This document shows positions 35,067 through 44,330 of a DNA stretch of 45,865 nt, one piece after another. Below the pieces are notes generated by a model. It made no database searches. It was not told the origin of the DNA and saw only the letters and a list, made by a program, of their open reading frames with translations. A program made the translations under genes and the position numbers. How positions within the stretch are numbered: position 1 is the stretch's first letter; every line of letters begins with the position of its first letter. The stretch lies in assembly GCA_030038315.1 (NCBI GenBank), contig JASHPD010000112.1, positions 1-45,865 on the forward strand, given 5' to 3'. The stretch comes from Acidobacteriaceae bacterium. GTDB lineage: Bacteria > Acidobacteriota > Terriglobia > Terriglobales > Acidobacteriaceae.

Positions 35067-37187
35067 TCAGCGCACCGTACCCATCGGCTTCAGCCGCACC
35101 TCGGGCGGAATCTCCGCCGCGGCCACCACGGAAAGCCGCGGAAAAAGCGGCTCCAGCCATCGCCGGACGTAATACCGGGCCGGACTCGGGCAAAGGAGCA
35201 CGGGCGGTGCCGACGGCGAGCTGTGCGCAATGAGGGATTTCACAGAATCGGCCAGGCGGCGCACGATGGGCGTGCCAGACGCTCCAGAGGCCAGCATTCT
35301 CGCTCCGGTCTCCGGCGAAACAGTGGCCAGAATCTCGTCCTCCAGCGCGCCGTCGAGCAGCAGCACCGGAAGCTGGCCGTCGTCGTCGAGCAGCGGCTGG
35401 ACCAATCTGCGGCCCATCTTCTGCCGCGCGGCTTCGACGAGCGCCTCCGTCGATTTATTGACCGGCGCGGTCTCGATCAGCGCCTCGAGAATGCCGCCCA
35501 GGTCGCGGATCGAAACGCGCTCGCGCAGAAGCTGCTCGAGAACGCGGCCCACTTCGCCAAGCGTGAGCAGCTTGGGCACCAGCTCTTCCATCAGGCGCGG
35601 GTGCGAGTCGTTGAGCGAGTCCATCAGGCGCTTGATCTCGGCGCGGCCCAGAAGCTCCCAGGCGTGCTGGCGGATCAGCTCGCCAAGATGCGTTGTAATC
35701 ACCGTCACCGCGTTGACCACCGAGTAGCCCGCGGCAATGGCCTGCTCCTCAAGCTGCGGCTGAATCCAGATGGCGGGAACACCGAAGGCCGGCTCCCTGG
35801 CCTCGCGGCCGGGCAGCGGCCGGCGATTGGGGTCGCCGGAGACGGCCAGCAACTGCGGGCCCTCGGCCTGCCAGCGGCCGATCTCAAGGCCGCGCAGCGA
35901 GACGACGTACTCACGCGGTTTCAGGCGCAGGTTATCCGTAATATGCACCGGCGGAATCAGGAAGCCCAGCTCGGCGGAGAGATGGCGGCGCAGCGTGCGC
36001 ACGCGGTTGAGCAGTTGGCCGCCCTGCTTCTCGTCCACCAGGGGAATCAACTGGAAGCCGATCTCGAGAGTCAGGTCTTCGAGCTTGAGCAGCGCGGCGA
36101 GATCGGAGCCCTGCGCCTGCGCGCCTTTCTTTTTGATCTCCGCGCCGGACTCGGCAACAGGAACCGCCGCGGCGCGCTTCGCCACCGCCCTTGCCGCAAC
36201 AAACAACACCGCCGCGATAAAAAGAAAAACGATTTTGGGCAGGCCGGGAATCAGGCACAGGGCCGCCGTGACGCCGCTGGCGAGATAGAGCGTCGCGGGC
36301 CGCGCCAGGAGCTGCTCACGAATCTCGCCGCCGAGCATTCCGGAAGAGTTGGCGCGGGTGAGCACGATGCCGCCGGCAACCGAGACCAGCAGCGAGGGAA
36401 TCATCGTCACCAGGCCGTCGCCGACGGTGAGGATGGTGTAGGTCTTGACGGCCTCGCCCAGCGATACGCCCTGCTGAAGCGTTCCAATCAACAGGCCGGC
36501 GATGATGTTGATGGCGGTAATGAGAATCGTGGCCAGCGAGTCGCGCTGGTTGAAGCGCGCCGCGCCGTCCATCGCCCCGTAGAACTCGGCCTCGCGCGCG
36601 ATGGCCTGGCGGCGGCGGCGCGCCTCGGCCTCGTCGATCAGGCCGGCGTTCATGTCGGCGTCGATGGCCATCTGCTTGCCGGGCAGCGCATCGAGCGTAA
36701 AGCGCGCCGTAACCTCGGCGGTGCGCACCGCGCCATGCGAGACGACGAGAAACTGGATCGCAATGAGCGCGAGAAAGAGCACGAAGCCAACCACATAATT
36801 GCCGCCGACGACGAACTGGCCGAAGGCCTGGATGACATTGCCCGCCGCGCCGGTTCCCTCCGAGCCATGCAACAGGATTCTCCGGCTCGAGGCGATGTTG
36901 AGCGAGAGCCGGAAGAGCGTGAGCAGCAGCAGCAGCGTGGGAAAGACGCTCATCTCGACGGCGCGGCGGATCTGCACCGCCGAAAGGAAAACGATCATCG
37001 AGGCGGCCATCGAGAGCGCCAGCAGAACGTCGAGCCCCACGGCGGGTAGCGGCACCAGCATGACGAAGATCACGCTGATGGCCGCCAGAGGAAGCATGTA
37101 GTCCTTAAAGCGGCTCAGCAGCGCGGCAAGGCCGGATGCGGCCGGAGCCGCAGCAGCGTGCGGCCGCGCAAGGGCGGTTGCGCTCAT
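35067..37187 (-). CDS. flhA: Flagellar biosynthesis protein FlhA
   Basis: MSVFPTLLLLLTLFRLSLNIASSRRIL, LPGKQMAIDADMNAGLIDEAEARRRR. Confidence 0.94.
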   Translation of the reverse strand: MSATALARPHAAAAPAASGLAALLSRFKDYMLPLAAISVIFVMLVPLPAVGLDVLLALSMAASMIVFLSAVQIRRAVEMSVFPTLLLLLTLFRLSLNIASSRRILLHGSEGTGAAGNVIQAFGQFVVGGNYVVGFVLFLALIAIQFLVVSHGAVRTAEVTARFTLDALPGKQMAIDADMNAGLIDEAEARRRRQAIAREAEFYGAMDGAARFNQRDSLATILITAINIIAGLLIGTLQQGVSLGEAVKTYTILTVGDGLVTMIPSLLVSVAGGIVLTRANSSGMLGGEIREQLLARPATLYLASGVTAALCLIPGLPKIVFLFIAAVLFVAARAVAKRAAAVPVAESGAEIKKKGAQAQGSDLAALLKLEDLTLEIGFQLIPLVDEKQGGQLLNRVRTLRRHLSAELGFLIPPVHITDNLRLKPREYVVSLRGLEIGRWQAEGPQLLAVSGDPNRRPLPGREAREPAFGVPAIWIQPQLEEQAIAAGYSVVNAVTVITTHLGELIRQHAWELLGRAEIKRLMDSLNDSHPRLMEELVPKLLTLGEVGRVLEQLLRERVSIRDLGGILEALIETAPVNKSTEALVEAARQKMGRRLVQPLLDDDGQLPVLLLDGALEDEILATVSPETGARMLASGASGTPIVRRLADSVKSLIAHSSPSAPPVLLCPSPARYYVRRWLEPLFPRLSVVAAAEIPPEVRLKPMGTVR

Positions 37188-38365
37188 TGGGCACCTCGTT
37201 GAAAGGGTTTGGGCTGGGCAGGTTTGGATGGAGCAGCGGTGCGCGGCTTCTGCGCGGCCCGGCTCGCGGCCTGCTGCGCGCGGGCGCGGGCCTCGCGCTG
37301 CTTGCGCTCCGCAAGCTCGGCCTCGACGCGCTGGCGGTAGAGCCAGGCGAGAATCGAGGCCACCGCCGCGTAGAGATCGACAGGAATTGCATGGCCGATC
37401 TCGACGGAACGATAGAGGCTGCGCGCCAGCGGCGGGTTCTCGACCACCGGAACGCCGGCCCAGCGCGCTTCGGCCTTGATCTCTTCGGCAAGCAGGTTGC
37501 GGCCCTTGGCCAGAACCTTCGGCGCATCCATCGTGCTGAAATCAAAGCCAAGGGCCACGGCGTAGTGCGTGGGATTGGTGACCACGACAGCGGCGCGCGC
37601 GACATCTTCTTTTACCCGCTTGCGGCGCATCTGCCGCTGCAGGCTGCGGATGCGGCTGCGCACCTGCGGGGAGCCTTCGGTCTCCTTATACTCGTCGCGA
37701 AGATCCTGCTTGCTCATCCGGAGCCGCTGCTCGCGGCTCTGCCATTCGATCAGGTAATCCACCGCCGCCCACCCGAAGAGCAGCCACGCGGCGGCGATGA
37801 GAAGCCCGAAGACATCCGAGCCCAGCGCCTCCACGCGCGCGGTCGAAAAGGGCGGAATCTGCGCCTCGTGCGCAATGCGCTGCACGGCGAAGACTCCGAG
37901 CAGCGCGGCGGGTAGAAGCGATTTGCCAAGCCGCCCGAGCGAGCGCAGCGAAAAGAGATTCTGAATGTTTGAGACCGGATTCAGCCGCTCCGGCTTAAAG
38001 CTGAGCGCGCTGGGATGCACCTGTACGCCGCCCGTCTGCAGGAGGGCAATCGCCAGCGCGGCGACAGCGACCGCGGCCATAATCATCCCCGCCGGCGAAA
38101 GCACCTCGATCGTCAGATGGCGCATGGCAAGGATCGTCGGCTCGATGGTGGACGGCTCCCAGCGCGCTTCGCGGCCAAGATCGAGAAAGGATGCAAAGGC
38201 GCTGCGCCATGCCTCCAGCGACTTCATGCCGAAGGCGCCGAGCATCATGGCTCCGGCCAGCGTGCCGGCGGCGGAGGTCAGCTCGCGGCTGTGCAGGATG
38301 TCGCCCTGCTCGCGCGCCTTCTCGCGCCGGCGCTGCGTTGCCTGTTCTGTGCGGTCGCCGGGCAT
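37184..38365 (-). CDS. flhB: Flagellar biosynthesis protein FlhB
   Basis: RTEQATQRRREKAREQGDI; autocleavage motif VVTNPTHYAVAL. Confidence 0.94.
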   Translation of the reverse strand: MPGDRTEQATQRRREKAREQGDILHSRELTSAAGTLAGAMMLGAFGMKSLEAWRSAFASFLDLGREARWEPSTIEPTILAMRHLTIEVLSPAGMIMAAVAVAALAIALLQTGGVQVHPSALSFKPERLNPVSNIQNLFSLRSLGRLGKSLLPAALLGVFAVQRIAHEAQIPPFSTARVEALGSDVFGLLIAAAWLLFGWAAVDYLIEWQSREQRLRMSKQDLRDEYKETEGSPQVRSRIRSLQRQMRRKRVKEDVARAAVVVTNPTHYAVALGFDFSTMDAPKVLAKGRNLLAEEIKAEARWAGVPVVENPPLARSLYRSVEIGHAIPVDLYAAVASILAWLYRQRVEAELAERKQREARARAQQAASRAAQKPRTAAPSKPAQPKPFQRGAQ

Positions 38366-38366
38366 C

Positions 38367-39149
38367 TTATCCTCCCATCCCGTGCGCCGGCGCAGAGGCT
38401 GCGATCAGGCGCTGCGCCAGATCGAGCAAGCCGTCAAAGCGCGCTTCGAGAAAGCGCGGCCAGACGGCCAGAGCGCCGATAAGGACGACAAAGCCCGTCA
38501 GCGTCTTGATCGGCACGGTGAGCGACATGACCGGCAACTGCGGGCTGAGCTTGCCGAGGAGCGCGACCGTGATCTCGACCAGCAGCGTTGCGGCCATCAC
38601 CGGCGTGGCCAGCTCCATGGCGGCAAGAAAGACTCCGCCCGCGGCCTGGACGACACCGAGCGCGCTCGCCTGCGAAAGCGAGAAGCTGCCCAGCGGCACG
38701 GCGCGGAAGCTGCGCGCCATGGAAGCCAGAAGGATGCGGTCAAAACCCGCCGCCAGCAGCATCACAACGCCCATCGTCTGAAAGAGGTCACTGAGCAGAG
38801 GCGTCTGGATCGGCGAGGTCGGGTCCATCAGGTTGACCAGCGAGAAGCTCAACTGCACGCCCATGATCTGGCCGGCAAAAAGCAGCATCTCGATCAGCAG
38901 GTTGAGCACGAGTCCGTAAAGCAGTCCCACCCCAAGCTCGCCGATCAGCGCGCCGTAGCTGATCTCGACATGCGCATGAGGCAGAGCGGCCACAAGCGGC
39001 GCCAGAAGATAGGAGACCGCGAGCACGAAGACGATCTTGACGCGCGCTGGCACCGCGCTTGAGGAGAAGAACGGCGCGAAAGCGACCATCCCGCCCACCC
39101 GCACGAAGGCCAGCGTCAACGCGCTCAGAAAATGGCTCCAGTCGCTCAT
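38367..39149 (-). CDS. fliR: Flagellar biosynthesis protein FliR
   Basis: Multi-TM FliR-like sequence between fliQ and flhB. Confidence 0.9.
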   Translation of the reverse strand: MSDWSHFLSALTLAFVRVGGMVAFAPFFSSSAVPARVKIVFVLAVSYLLAPLVAALPHAHVEISYGALIGELGVGLLYGLVLNLLIEMLLFAGQIMGVQLSFSLVNLMDPTSPIQTPLLSDLFQTMGVVMLLAAGFDRILLASMARSFRAVPLGSFSLSQASALGVVQAAGGVFLAAMELATPVMAATLLVEITVALLGKLSPQLPVMSLTVPIKTLTGFVVLIGALAVWPRFLEARFDGLLDLAQRLIAASAPAHGMGG

Positions 39150-39182
39150 TCGCCTCCCATCCCCATCCGGTTCAATCCGGCC

Positions 39183-39452
39183 CTATCCGAGATAACGGTG
39201 CAGATCCGTGAGCAAAGTCTGCGTGTACGTCACCAGCCGCTCGACAAACCACGGCATTCCGACAAGAAGAATCAGCGTGACGGTGAGCAGGCGCGGCACC
39301 GTGGTCAGCGACTGGTCCTGCAGGCTGGTGAGCGTCTGCACCAGGCTCAGCAGAAAGCTCAGCGCCGCCGCGGCGATCAACACCGGCGCGGCGAGAATCA
39401 TCGCCTCGCGAAGCAGGTGGCGCATCAGTTCGGAGACCATGTCGGGCGTCAT
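39183..39452 (-). CDS. fliQ: Flagellar biosynthesis protein FliQ
   Basis: 89 aa, two TM; LLSLVQTLTSLQDQSLTTVPRLLTV. Confidence 0.92.
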   Translation of the reverse strand: MTPDMVSELMRHLLREAMILAAPVLIAAAALSFLLSLVQTLTSLQDQSLTTVPRLLTVTLILLVGMPWFVERLVTYTQTLLTDLHRYLG

Positions 39453-39480
39453 CGAAAAAACTCCGTCACACTTCTCGTTC

Positions 39481-40170
39481 TCAAAAACTCTTCAGCAGCG
39501 AGCCGGCCAGCAGATTCCATCCGTCCACCATGACAAAGAGCAGAATCTTGAGCGGCGTGGAGACCACTACAGGCGGCAACTGAAACATGCCGATCGAGGT
39601 TGTGATTGCAGCCGTCACCATGTCGATCAAAAGAAATGGCAGAAAGAGCACCGCGCCGATGGCAAAGCCTGCCTTCAATTCCGAAAGAATGTAGGCCGGG
39701 ATGACGACGCGCATCGGCAGGTCGTCCGGCTTGTTCGGGCGCGGAATCTGCCCGGCAGCGGTAAACAACGCCAGGTCCTTCTCACGGGCGTAATGCAGCA
39801 TGAAATGCTTGACGGGCTGCGCGCCGCGATCGATGGCTTCCATGCCCGTAATCTGGCCGAGCCGGTAGGGTTCGACGGCCTGCTGGTCCACTTGCATGAG
39901 AACCGGCGTCATCAGAAACCAGGTCATCATCAGGCCGAGGCCGAGAAGCGTGGTGTTCGAAGGCGCGGTCTGCGTGCCGAGCGCCTGGCGCAGAAAATGG
40001 AAGACCACCAGCAGGCGCACCAGAGGCGTCATCGCCATGAGGATGGCGGGCAGGAGCGTAATCAGCGTGAGAACAAAGAGAATCGTCCACGGCGCCGAAT
40101 CCGCGGGATGCAGCTTGGCGCTGAGATCCGGCAGCAGAGGCGCGGCCTGCGCGGCGAGCAGGGCTACCAT
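39481..40170 (-). CDS. fliP: Flagellar biosynthesis protein FliP
   Basis: MTPLVRLLVVFHFLRQALGTQTAPSNTTLLGLGLMMTWFLMTPV, LPFLLIDMVTAAITTSIGMFQLPPVVVSTPLKILLFVMVDGW. Start set at internal ATG after the fliO overlap. Confidence 0.93.
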   Translation of the reverse strand: MVALLAAQAAPLLPDLSAKLHPADSAPWTILFVLTLITLLPAILMAMTPLVRLLVVFHFLRQALGTQTAPSNTTLLGLGLMMTWFLMTPVLMQVDQQAVEPYRLGQITGMEAIDRGAQPVKHFMLHYAREKDLALFTAAGQIPRPNKPDDLPMRVVIPAYILSELKAGFAIGAVLFLPFLLIDMVTAAITTSIGMFQLPPVVVSTPLKILLFVMVDGWNLLAGSLLKSF

Positions 40171-40469
40171 GCCACCCTCGCTTTCGCGGCGCGCTTTCGC
40201 CCGGCTGCATTCGGCCGCGCATCTTCGATCGGATAAAAGGCCGCGGCGCCGTCGGCCGAGCTGGCCACCAGGAACCTTCGGCCCTCGGCCTCCACCAGCG
40301 CCAGCGAGTGTTTCGGCGCAAGGCTGATCCGCTCGATCAAGGCCAGCCGAGGCTCTCTTGCGCGCGTGCGGCGCAGCTTGCCAAGCAGCCACACGGCCAG
40401 GCTCCACGTCTCAGTCTGACCGGAGGCGGCGGCGTTCTTCTCTGCTTTCCTCACATGGTTCCAGCTCAC
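40164..40469 (-). CDS. fliO: FliO-like protein lacking a clear TM segment
   Basis: PRLALIERISLAPKHSLALVEAEGRRFLVASS (FliO core), immediately upstream of fliP; GTG start. Confidence 0.65.
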   Translation of the reverse strand: MSWNHVRKAEKNAAASGQTETWSLAVWLLGKLRRTRAREPRLALIERISLAPKHSLALVEAEGRRFLVASSADGAAAFYPIEDARPNAAGRKRAAKARVAW

Positions 40470-40549
40470 ACTCTGCTCCGTTTCTCACCCGCTCTGTTCC
40501 CGAAAATCCGGGCTGGCGCGCGTTGTCTTACGGGGTCAGGAAATTGTCT

Positions 40550-41065
40550 TCAAATCAAGCGCGTCAGCCGTACCGCCAACTGCGCATCCACCACTTCAAA
40601 CTCGCTCCAGGCCAGTTGCACCTCTCCGCTGGCCACCGGCACGTCTTCGCCCGGCTCCCACTGCGACTCGATCAACGCTCCCGGCACAAGCACGAGGAGA
40701 TTTTTCACGCGAAAGTCGCGGATCGGGATGCCGACATCGAGCTGCACCGGAAGCCGCGCCTCCGCGCTTTGCCGCTCGATCAGGCTTTCGCCTTCGAGAG
40801 CTTTCAGCGCCTCCGAAGATGAGACCAGGGCGTTCTCTTCACAGGCTTCCACTACCCCGGTTTCAGGCTTCGCCGCAGGCCCGCTCGTCTCTTCCGACAC
40901 CCCATTCGGGTCATTGCCGATCGCCGCGCTTACAGCCCCTCCCGGCGAAGCCGCGGCCGGAGCCGTTCTCCTTGCAGCCTCCGCGGGAGGCTCGGATGCA
41001 ACAGCAGGGATTGGAGCTTTCGCAGGATTTGCCGGATTGGTTTGGGTAGCCACGCCGGAAAACAT
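40550..41065 (-). CDS. FliN/SpoA-domain protein (second, divergent)
   Basis: C-terminal LPVQLDVGIPIRDFRVKNLLVLVPGALIESQWEPGEDVPVASGEVQLAWSEFEVVDAQLAVRLTRL. Confidence 0.65.
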   Translation of the reverse strand: MFSGVATQTNPANPAKAPIPAVASEPPAEAARRTAPAAASPGGAVSAAIGNDPNGVSEETSGPAAKPETGVVEACEENALVSSSEALKALEGESLIERQSAEARLPVQLDVGIPIRDFRVKNLLVLVPGALIESQWEPGEDVPVASGEVQLAWSEFEVVDAQLAVRLTRLI

Positions 41066-41216
41066 GCAGAAACGTGGCCAGATTCGAGACAGAAAGATTA
41101 GAAAGGCCTAAGAATTGCATTGGCCACGGCTGGCACCTGAATCGCTGTTACACTGAAGAGTGCACTGCCGCTGCCGCGCTTCCGCTGTGGAGCGGCCCCG
41201 CGCGAGGTTGAAGGAT

Positions 41217-42170
41217 ATGTCCGAAAAGAATGGGAACAAAGCATTTACCTCTACGAGCCTGCGCCTGAAAATCGGCCTCGCCGAGATGCTCAAGGGCGGC
41301 GTCATCATGGATGTGATGAACGTCGAGCAGGCGCGGATTGCCGAAGAGGCCGGAGCGGTTTCGGTGATGGCGCTCGAGCGCGTTCCGGCGATGATTCGCG
41401 CCGAGGGCGGCGTGGCGCGCATGGCCAGCCCGAAGCTCATTAAAGAGATCATCCAGGCGGTCTCGATTCCGGTGATGGCCAAGGCCCGCATCGGGCACTT
41501 TGCCGAGGCGCAGGTTTTGCAGGAACTGGGCGTGGACTTTATCGACGAAAGCGAAGTGCTGACGCCGGCCGACGAGACGCACCATATCGACAAGCACGCC
41601 TTCAAGACCCCGTTTGTCTGCGGCGCGCGCAACCTGGGCGAGGCCCTGCGCCGCATCGCCGAGGGCGCAGCGATGATCCGCACCAAGGGCGAGGCCGGCA
41701 CCGGCGACGTGGTCCACGCCGTGCAGCATATGCGCCAGATCGTGAAAGAGATGAAGGCGCTCACCGTGCTCAGCGAGCAGGAGCTTTACCACGCGGCCAA
41801 GGAGCATCAGGCACCCTACGAGCTGGTCCGCATCGTCGCGCAGACTGGCAAGCTGCCCGTGCCGAACTTCTCGGCCGGCGGCATTGCCACGCCGGCCGAC
41901 GCGGCGCTGATGATGCAGCTTGGGGCCGAGGCGATCTTTGTCGGCTCGGGCATCTTTATGAAGGAGCGCGCCACGCCGCTTGATGTCGAGAACGATCCGA
42001 AGGAGCGCGCGGAGGCTGTTTCCCGGGCCAAGGCGATCGTCATTGCCACGACGCACTACAACGATCCGAAGATTGTTGCCGAGGCGAGCGAGCAGGTTAC
42101 GGGCACAATGAAGGGACTTGCAGCCGCTGCCATCGAGGAAAAGGAACTCCTCCAGACCCGCGGTTGGTGA
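41217..42170 (+). CDS. pdxS: Pyridoxal 5'-phosphate synthase lyase subunit
   Basis: [50 protein letters not shown]; strongly conserved PdxS. Confidence 0.97.
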   Translation: MSEKNGNKAFTSTSLRLKIGLAEMLKGGVIMDVMNVEQARIAEEAGAVSVMALERVPAMIRAEGGVARMASPKLIKEIIQAVSIPVMAKARIGHFAEAQVLQELGVDFIDESEVLTPADETHHIDKHAFKTPFVCGARNLGEALRRIAEGAAMIRTKGEAGTGDVVHAVQHMRQIVKEMKALTVLSEQELYHAAKEHQAPYELVRIVAQTGKLPVPNFSAGGIATPADAALMMQLGAEAIFVGSGIFMKERATPLDVENDPKERAEAVSRAKAIVIATTHYNDPKIVAEASEQVTGTMKGLAAAAIEEKELLQTRGW

Positions 42171-42272
42171 GGACTGGCCGTCCAAGGCAACCGCGCCTTC
42201 GGCGCCATTCGTGCGTGAACTGACTGTGTGGGCCTCCCGTTGGTCGGCGTTATGGTTCCGATACTGGTATGC

Positions 42273-42300
42273 CGGAGGCGCTCTGCGTCTCCGTTTTTTT
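42273..42300 (+). terminator. Rho-independent terminator between pdxS and pdxT
   Basis: cggaggcgc-tct-gcgtctccg (9 bp, one G-U) followed by seven T. Confidence 0.85.
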
Positions 42301-42330
42301 CTGTTCTGTTGATCTTGGAAAGAGGACGAA

Positions 42331-42939
42331 TTGACTCAGGGAGCGAATCAGTCTCGCATTGGTGTTCTTGCCATTCAGGGCGATTTTTCCGCTCACGCCT
42401 TGGCGCTGGAGGAATCCGGCGCGAAGGCTCTTGAGATTCGCAAGCCGGAAGAAATCGACGGTATCGATGGTCTTATTCTTCCTGGCGGTGAATCGACAAC
42501 GATGCTGAAGTTTCTGGAGCGCAGCGGTTTTCTGGATGCGCTCAAAGACTTTGCAACGGAGCGGCCGGTCTTTGGAACCTGCGCGGGAATCATTCTGCTG
42601 GCGCGCGAGGTGCGGCATCCGGCGCAGGTGAGCCTTGGGCTGCTGGATGCGGTTGTGGAGCGCAATGCTTATGGGCGGCAGATTGATTCCTCCATTCTTG
42701 TTGGGCCCTCTGAGCTGGGCGCTGAGCCGCTGGAGATGGTCTTTATCCGCGCCCCGCGGATTCTGGAGACCGGGCCGGAGGTGGAAGTTCTGGCGCGGCG
42801 CGACGGCTTCCCTGTTCTCGTCCGCCAGGGACGCATTATGGCTGCCACCTTTCATCCTGAGCTGTCCACGGACCGGCGCGTTCATCGGCTCTTTGCGGAT
42901 ATTGTCTCGAATTCCTCTCAACCAGGCGGCATTGGATGA
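42331..42939 (+). CDS. pdxT: Pyridoxal 5'-phosphate synthase glutaminase subunit
   Basis: IGVLAIQGDFSAHALALEE, LILPGGESTTM, FGTCAGIILLA, FHPELSTD. TTG start. Confidence 0.95.
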   Translation: MTQGANQSRIGVLAIQGDFSAHALALEESGAKALEIRKPEEIDGIDGLILPGGESTTMLKFLERSGFLDALKDFATERPVFGTCAGIILLAREVRHPAQVSLGLLDAVVERNAYGRQIDSSILVGPSELGAEPLEMVFIRAPRILETGPEVEVLARRDGFPVLVRQGRIMAATFHPELSTDRRVHRLFADIVSNSSQPGGIG

Positions 42940-43102
42940 ATCGTATTTGAGAGGGCTGATTCCGTCTTGCAAAAATGCACCGAGAGCGGTGCAAACGGTG
43001 GACGTTACGAAAGTCGTAGGCGGCGGGTGACGCGATCCATTACCCTCTCCTAAAAAAAATTTGAGGTTGACGGCTGTAACGGGTTGATTGCGTTACGGTT
43101 AA

Positions 43103-43131
43103 TTGCAAAAAATGGCGTGAGAAAATATATT
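43103..43131 (+). promoter_or_regulatory. Candidate sigma70-like promoter
   Basis: TTGCAA (43103-43108), 17-nt spacer, TATATT (43126-43131) in an AT-rich intergenic region. Confidence 0.45.
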
Positions 43132-43137
43132 CGCCTT

Positions 43138-43287
43138 ATGTTTTCCTTTTATTTAGAATCAATTACTTAGCGATTTCGCGCTGTGCTCCACAGAATCACA
43201 GGCTCACGGATTCTGACTGGTAAGGAGTTTAGGCCTCCGGGATGCAAAACGGCCCGGCCCTTTAAAGGGCCGGGCCGTTAATTTTTT
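43138..43287 (+). ncRNA. Candidate small RNA (orphan promoter-to-terminator unit)
   Basis: Promoter-like sequence upstream, internal stem CAGAATC/GATTCTG, and 32-nt palindromic terminator with T-run downstream; no substantial ORF. Confidence 0.35.
43248..43287 (+). terminator. Strong Rho-independent terminator
   Basis: Perfect 32-nt palindrome aacggcccggcccttt-aaagggccgggccgtt followed by aatttttt. Confidence 0.85.
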
Positions 43288-43489
43288 CTTCTCTGAATTC
43301 AGTATGACAGATTGCGGGAAATAATCTGCAAAATTGCGGGGAGAATTTTTGAACCATGGGATTTCCTCCTTGCGGCAAAAACAACTCCATTGCAAGAACA
43401 GACTAAAGCCCGTCCCCTTGCAACTGGCCCACGACTTAAACCGGGAGCTCGTTCCCAGAGCTGGGCTGCTGCTTTCCTCATTTGATGAA

Positions 43490-43509
43490 ACTAAACCGTT
43501 CAGTTTAGT
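43490..43509. promoter_or_regulatory. Candidate TetR-type operator upstream of the ABC exporter operon
   Basis: Inverted repeat actaaac-cgttca-gtttagt. Confidence 0.5.
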
Positions 43510-43535
43510 ATTGGATTCATACGGGAGGCTCCTGC

Positions 43536-44330
43536 GTGATTCGCGTTCAGAACCTCGTAAAGACCTTTGGCTCCTTCACGGCGGTCAACGACATCTCCTT
43601 CGATGTCGCTAAGGGTGAGATTTTTGCTTTCCTTGGGCCGAACGGGGCCGGCAAGACCACAACGATCAAGATGCTGACGACGCTGCTGCGGCCGACAAGC
43701 GGCAGCATCGAGCTGGATGACCTGAACCCGCTGACGCACCAGAACGAGGCGCGGCGGCGATTCGGCATTGTCTTTCAGGACCCCAGCCTGGACCAGGACC
43801 TGACGGCGCGCGAGAACATGGAGGTTCATGGCGTTCTTTACCATGTGCCGCACAAGGTTCGCCGCGAACGGACGGAAGAGCTGCTCAGGCTCTTTGAGCT
43901 CTGGGAGCGGCGCGATGAGCAGGTGAAAAAGTTCTCCGGCGGCATGAAGCGGCGGCTGGAGATTGCGCGGGGATTTCTGCATACGCCGCGGATTCTCTTT
44001 CTCGATGAGCCGACGCTGGGGCTCGATCCGCAGAGCCGCAACCAGCTCTGGACGCACGTGAAGAAGGTCAACGAGATCGAGCGCGTGACGGTTTTTCTGA
44101 CGACGCATTACATGGATGAAGCCGACCGCGTGGCGCATCGCATCGGCGTGATTGACCACGGCAAGCTGGTGGCACAGGGCACGCCGCAGGAGATCAAGGC
44201 TTCGACGGGAACGGAAAGCCTGGAAGACGCATTCCTGAAGCTGACCGGCTCGACGATCCGCGATGAAAGCGCCAATTCGGTGGACCAGATGCGCCAGTTT
44301 GCCAGCATGTGGCGGGGAGGACGCCGATGA
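43536..44330 (+). CDS. ABC transporter ATP-binding protein (DrrA-like, ABC-2 exporter)
   Basis: LGPNGAGKTTTIKML Walker A, KFSGGMKRRLEIARGFLHTPRILFLDEPTLGLDP signature/Walker B. Confidence 0.93.
   Translation: MIRVQNLVKTFGSFTAVNDISFDVAKGEIFAFLGPNGAGKTTTIKMLTTLLRPTSGSIELDDLNPLTHQNEARRRFGIVFQDPSLDQDLTARENMEVHGVLYHVPHKVRRERTEELLRLFELWERRDEQVKKFSGGMKRRLEIARGFLHTPRILFLDEPTLGLDPQSRNQLWTHVKKVNEIERVTVFLTTHYMDEADRVAHRIGVIDHGKLVAQGTPQEIKASTGTESLEDAFLKLTGSTIRDESANSVDQMRQFASMWRGGRR

Noticed and set aside
30253-37049. Very long plus-strand ORFs (707, 432, 608, 608 aa) antisense to the flagellar operon
   Set aside because: Arg/Gln/His-rich translations without recognisable domains, exactly opposite well-conserved flagellar genes; expected artefact of high-GC codon usage.
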